Below are positions 5,628 through 6,836 of a DNA stretch of 6,836 bases, piece after piece. This DNA comes from a bacterium (GTDB lineage Bacteria > Chlamydiota > Chlamydiia > Chlamydiales > SM23-39): contig JAKAFF010000076.1 in the NCBI GenBank assembly GCA_021818045.1, positions 1 to 6,836 of the forward strand, written 5' to 3'. Positions within the stretch are counted from its first letter, which is position 1. Every line of letters starts with the position of its first letter. Position numbers and translations under genes: made by a program. The notes beneath the pieces are model-generated. The model was not told where the DNA came from, made no database searches, and worked only from the letters and a program-made list of their open reading frames with translations.

Positions 5628-6276
5628 TCGTCACATCGACTTTGCCTGGTACTTGGCCGCTTAAATGCGCATCTGTATTGATCCAAATGTATTTCACATC
5701 TACGTTGAAAATCCAATCTTGGTAGAAGAAGTAATCGAGACCGCCTTGCACAGCGCCGCCCCAAGAATTGCTAAGACTTAAGCTCGTATTGGGCAAATCA
5801 CAGTGCTTCGAATAGAACACTGTGTAATTCACACCACCCCCAACATAGGGCTGCAACATCGCAGAGGGAAATAAGCGTATCTGCAATGTCAAAGTTGGAG
5901 GTAGCGCCCACGTAGAACCAATCTTTACCCCTTGAAGAGCTTTTTTTCCCCAAAGCGTATGATAGCTGGTAGCCAAAATCAACTCAGACCCTAGATACTT
6001 CGTGAACATGTAGCCAAAATCAAATTCGCCAGTCCATGCAGGATGCACCGATACGCCAGAATTGGGAATCGTGCTCAGAGAGCCACTTGACCAAACAGGA
6101 TACAAGTAAAGCGCTCTCAAACGAGTAAACCAATCTCCCGCCTTTGTCTCGTGATAACATGCGGGCATTTCCGCTGGCGGCTCGGTCTGATCCATCGCTT
6201 TCTTCTCATATGCAAAACCTACACCTAAAAATAGAACTAAGGCAGCGGATAAAATCCACAAGTTACAACGCCTCAT
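5584..6276 (-). CDS. ompW: OmpW-family outer-membrane beta-barrel protein
   Basis: This is a 230-residue precursor of a predicted eight-stranded outer-membrane barrel of the OmpW family, whose members form narrow hydrophobic channels for small nonpolar compounds. Residues 1-22 are a signal peptide with two arginines at the start and cleavage near GFA-Y. A linker of about 25 residues follows. The barrel shows family blocks: DWFTRLRALYLYP (48-60), FDFGYMFTKYLGSELILATSYH (86-107), LPPTLTLQIRLFP (125-137), LQPYVGGGVNYTVFY (141-155), LSNSWGGAVQGGLDYFF (168-184) and DWIFNVDVKYIWINTDA (187-203). The C-terminus GFGFGRKW ends in an aromatic residue, as needed for BAM recognition. ATG 6276 is supported by AGGAG (6288-6284) seven bases upstream. 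The gene is transcribed away from cydA, and a strong hairpin lies just past its stop. The ligand cannot be inferred. Confidence 0.88.
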   Translation of the reverse strand: MRRCNLWILSAALVLFLGVGFAYEKKAMDQTEPPAEMPACYHETKAGDWFTRLRALYLYPVWSSGSLSTIPNSGVSVHPAWTGEFDFGYMFTKYLGSELILATSYHTLWGKKALQGVKIGSTWALPPTLTLQIRLFPSAMLQPYVGGGVNYTVFYSKHCDLPNTSLSLSNSWGGAVQGGLDYFFYQDWIFNVDVKYIWINTDAHLSGQVPGKVDVTINPVVIGFGFGRKW

Positions 6277-6283
6277 ATAAAAA

Positions 6284-6288
6284 CTCCT
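6284..6288 (-). promoter_or_regulatory. Ribosome binding site of ompW
   Basis: AGGAG on the minus strand, seven bases before ATG 6276, fixes the start codon of the OmpW protein. Confidence 0.8.
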
Positions 6289-6378
6289 GATTTATGTACA
6301 CGCCCCCCATACTAATCAAAAAACCATTCACTTTGGGAGAATTTTATTACCCCACGCACAACACCTCTGCAACACACG

Positions 6379-6417
6379 CTTAACTTATTGATAATAAATA
6401 TAATACATCTAGTTAAG
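6379..6417. repeat. Inverted repeat flanking an AT-rich TATAAT core
   Basis: CTTAACT at 6379-6385 and AGTTAAG at 6411-6417 are exact reverse complements separated by 25 bases that are almost all A and T and include TATAAT at 6399-6404. The arrangement could be a paired operator around a promoter or a weak hairpin. Seven-base arms may also arise by chance. Confidence 0.35.
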
Positions 6418-6491
6418 ACAGTTTAGCAGCAAATGACTCTCACTCATCTTTCACTCTAAGGCACAAAAAAGGACATCGCAATTTTGCGTAT

Positions 6492-6518
6492 TTGGTGTAA
6501 AAAAAATACTATTACAAT
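6492..6518 (+). promoter_or_regulatory. Candidate cydA promoter
   Basis: TACAAT at 6513-6518 matches five of six -10 bases. TTGGTG at 6492-6497, 15 bases upstream, is a weak -35. The predicted start near 6525 would give a leader of about 57 bases. The short spacer and weak -35 make this tentative; an activator may be needed. Confidence 0.3.
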
Positions 6519-6568
6519 ATTATGCCCAGTAGGAATAGTCCCTATCTGAGAAGGTATGCACATCAATT

Positions 6569-6573
6569 AGGAG
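6569..6573 (+). promoter_or_regulatory. Ribosome binding site of cydA
   Basis: AGGAG eight bases before ATG 6582. It decides against the in-frame ATG at 6522, which would add 20 residues and has no ribosome site. Confidence 0.8.
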
Positions 6574-6581
6574 AAGAGCCC

Positions 6582-6836
6582 ATGGATCCGGTCTTCCTTT
6601 CGCGACTACAGTTTGCAATGACAAGTATGTTTCACTACATCTACCCCCCATTGAGCATAGGACTTGGACTCATGCTCATCATCATCGAGGGGATGTATAT
6701 CAAGACAAAAAAAACACTCTACAGAGATATGGCCAAATTTTGGGCAGGAATCTTTGCTTTGACATTTGCCCTTGGAGTTGCCACCGGTCTTGTCCAAGTC
6801 TTTGGATTTGGAACGAATTGGGCCAGCTACTCTCGC
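6582..6836 (+). CDS. cydA: Cytochrome bd ubiquinol oxidase subunit I, N-terminal part (runs off the window)
   Basis: The first 85 codons of cydA are present and the frame is open at the window edge. CydA is the haem-bearing inner-membrane subunit of cytochrome bd, which oxidises quinol and reduces oxygen to water with high oxygen affinity. The start resembles E. coli CydA closely: LSRLQFAMTSMFHY (6-19) matches the family opening, with H18 equivalent to the conserved N-terminal histidine (His19 in E. coli) that ligates a high-spin haem. The first membrane helix is about 19-40. KFWAGIFALTFALGVATGL (52-70) and FGFGTNWASYS (74-84) are the next conserved blocks. The start at ATG 6582 rests on the AGGAG and on the family N-terminus. 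cydB would be expected downstream of cydA, outside the window. It is transcribed away from ompW. Confidence 0.95.
   Translation, partial: MDPVFLSRLQFAMTSMFHYIYPPLSIGLGLMLIIIEGMYIKTKKTLYRDMAKFWAGIFALTFALGVATGLVQVFGFGTNWASYSR

Larger units (their letters stand above)
6277..6581. other. Divergent intergenic region between ompW and cydA
   Basis: These 305 bases separate two divergently transcribed genes and hold no convincing coding sequence. From left to right there are the ompW ribosome site, a pyrimidine-rich and A-rich stretch, and an AT-rich core at 6380-6410 with a perfect TATAAT at 6399-6404 but no matching -35. An inverted repeat CTTAACT / AGTTAAG brackets that core. Further right are a small dyad CGCAA-TT-TTGCG (6477-6488), a candidate cydA promoter and the cydA ribosome site. 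Both promoters must lie here, so regulatory sites are likely, but I recognise no known operator such as a full FNR box. Confidence 0.6.

Noticed and set aside
6522..6581. In-frame upstream ATG that would extend CydA by 20 residues
   Set aside because: No ribosome site precedes 6522, the extension is polar and absent from CydA as I know it, and it would begin at or before the predicted transcript start. AGGAG at 6569-6573 favours ATG 6582.
6606..6797. Minus-strand frame of 63 codons within cydA
   Set aside because: It is antisense to a clearly conserved cydA frame and shows no recognisable domain or ribosome site.
1..6836. tRNA or rRNA genes, CRISPR arrays, or complete IS ends
   Set aside because: I saw no cloverleaf, no spaced direct repeats and no matching terminal inverted repeats around the transposase-like gene.

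Overview
The window looks like a chromosomal stretch from a Gram-negative, probably host-associated bacterium. It encodes two unrelated outer-membrane beta-barrels: an Lpg1974-type pore protein (62-997, +) and an OmpW-type barrel (5584-6276, -). It also holds a degraded transposase and the start of cytochrome bd oxidase subunit I. Lpg1974-type barrels are typical of Legionella and of amoeba-associated Chlamydiota; an environmental chlamydia is my best guess, but nothing here proves the phylum. Base composition is moderate and fairly even.

Layout. The left third reads rightward. The Lpg1974-type porin is followed by a near-consensus promoter (999-1027) driving a small secreted C1q/TNF-like protein (1053-1640). 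Next come a PP-loop ATP-pyrophosphatase-like enzyme with a QueC-like four-cysteine cluster (from 1612 or slightly downstream, to 2946) and a classical NAD-type short-chain dehydrogenase (2998-3771). These three genes have short gaps or overlaps and no obvious terminator between them, so they may be co-transcribed. A SAM-dependent methyltransferase (3730-4503, -) runs head-on into the dehydrogenase with a 42-base tail-to-tail overlap. Its promoter lies so close to the start codon that its mRNA should be nearly leaderless.

The right half has a 341-codon DDE-transposase relative (4602-5627, +) that seems to lack two of its three catalytic acidic residues. Its last codons run antisense into the 3' end of ompW. 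A perfect 11-bp hairpin lies in this junction, just past the ompW stop. A 305-base divergent intergenic region follows, and then cydA begins at 6582 and leaves the window.

How the genes may work together. OmpW and the Lpg1974 porin are surface or transport proteins, and cydA is microaerobic respiration. The least described part is the secreted C1q-like protein, QueC-like PP-loop enzyme and SDR row, with the opposing methyltransferase. No pathway can be assigned from sequence alone.
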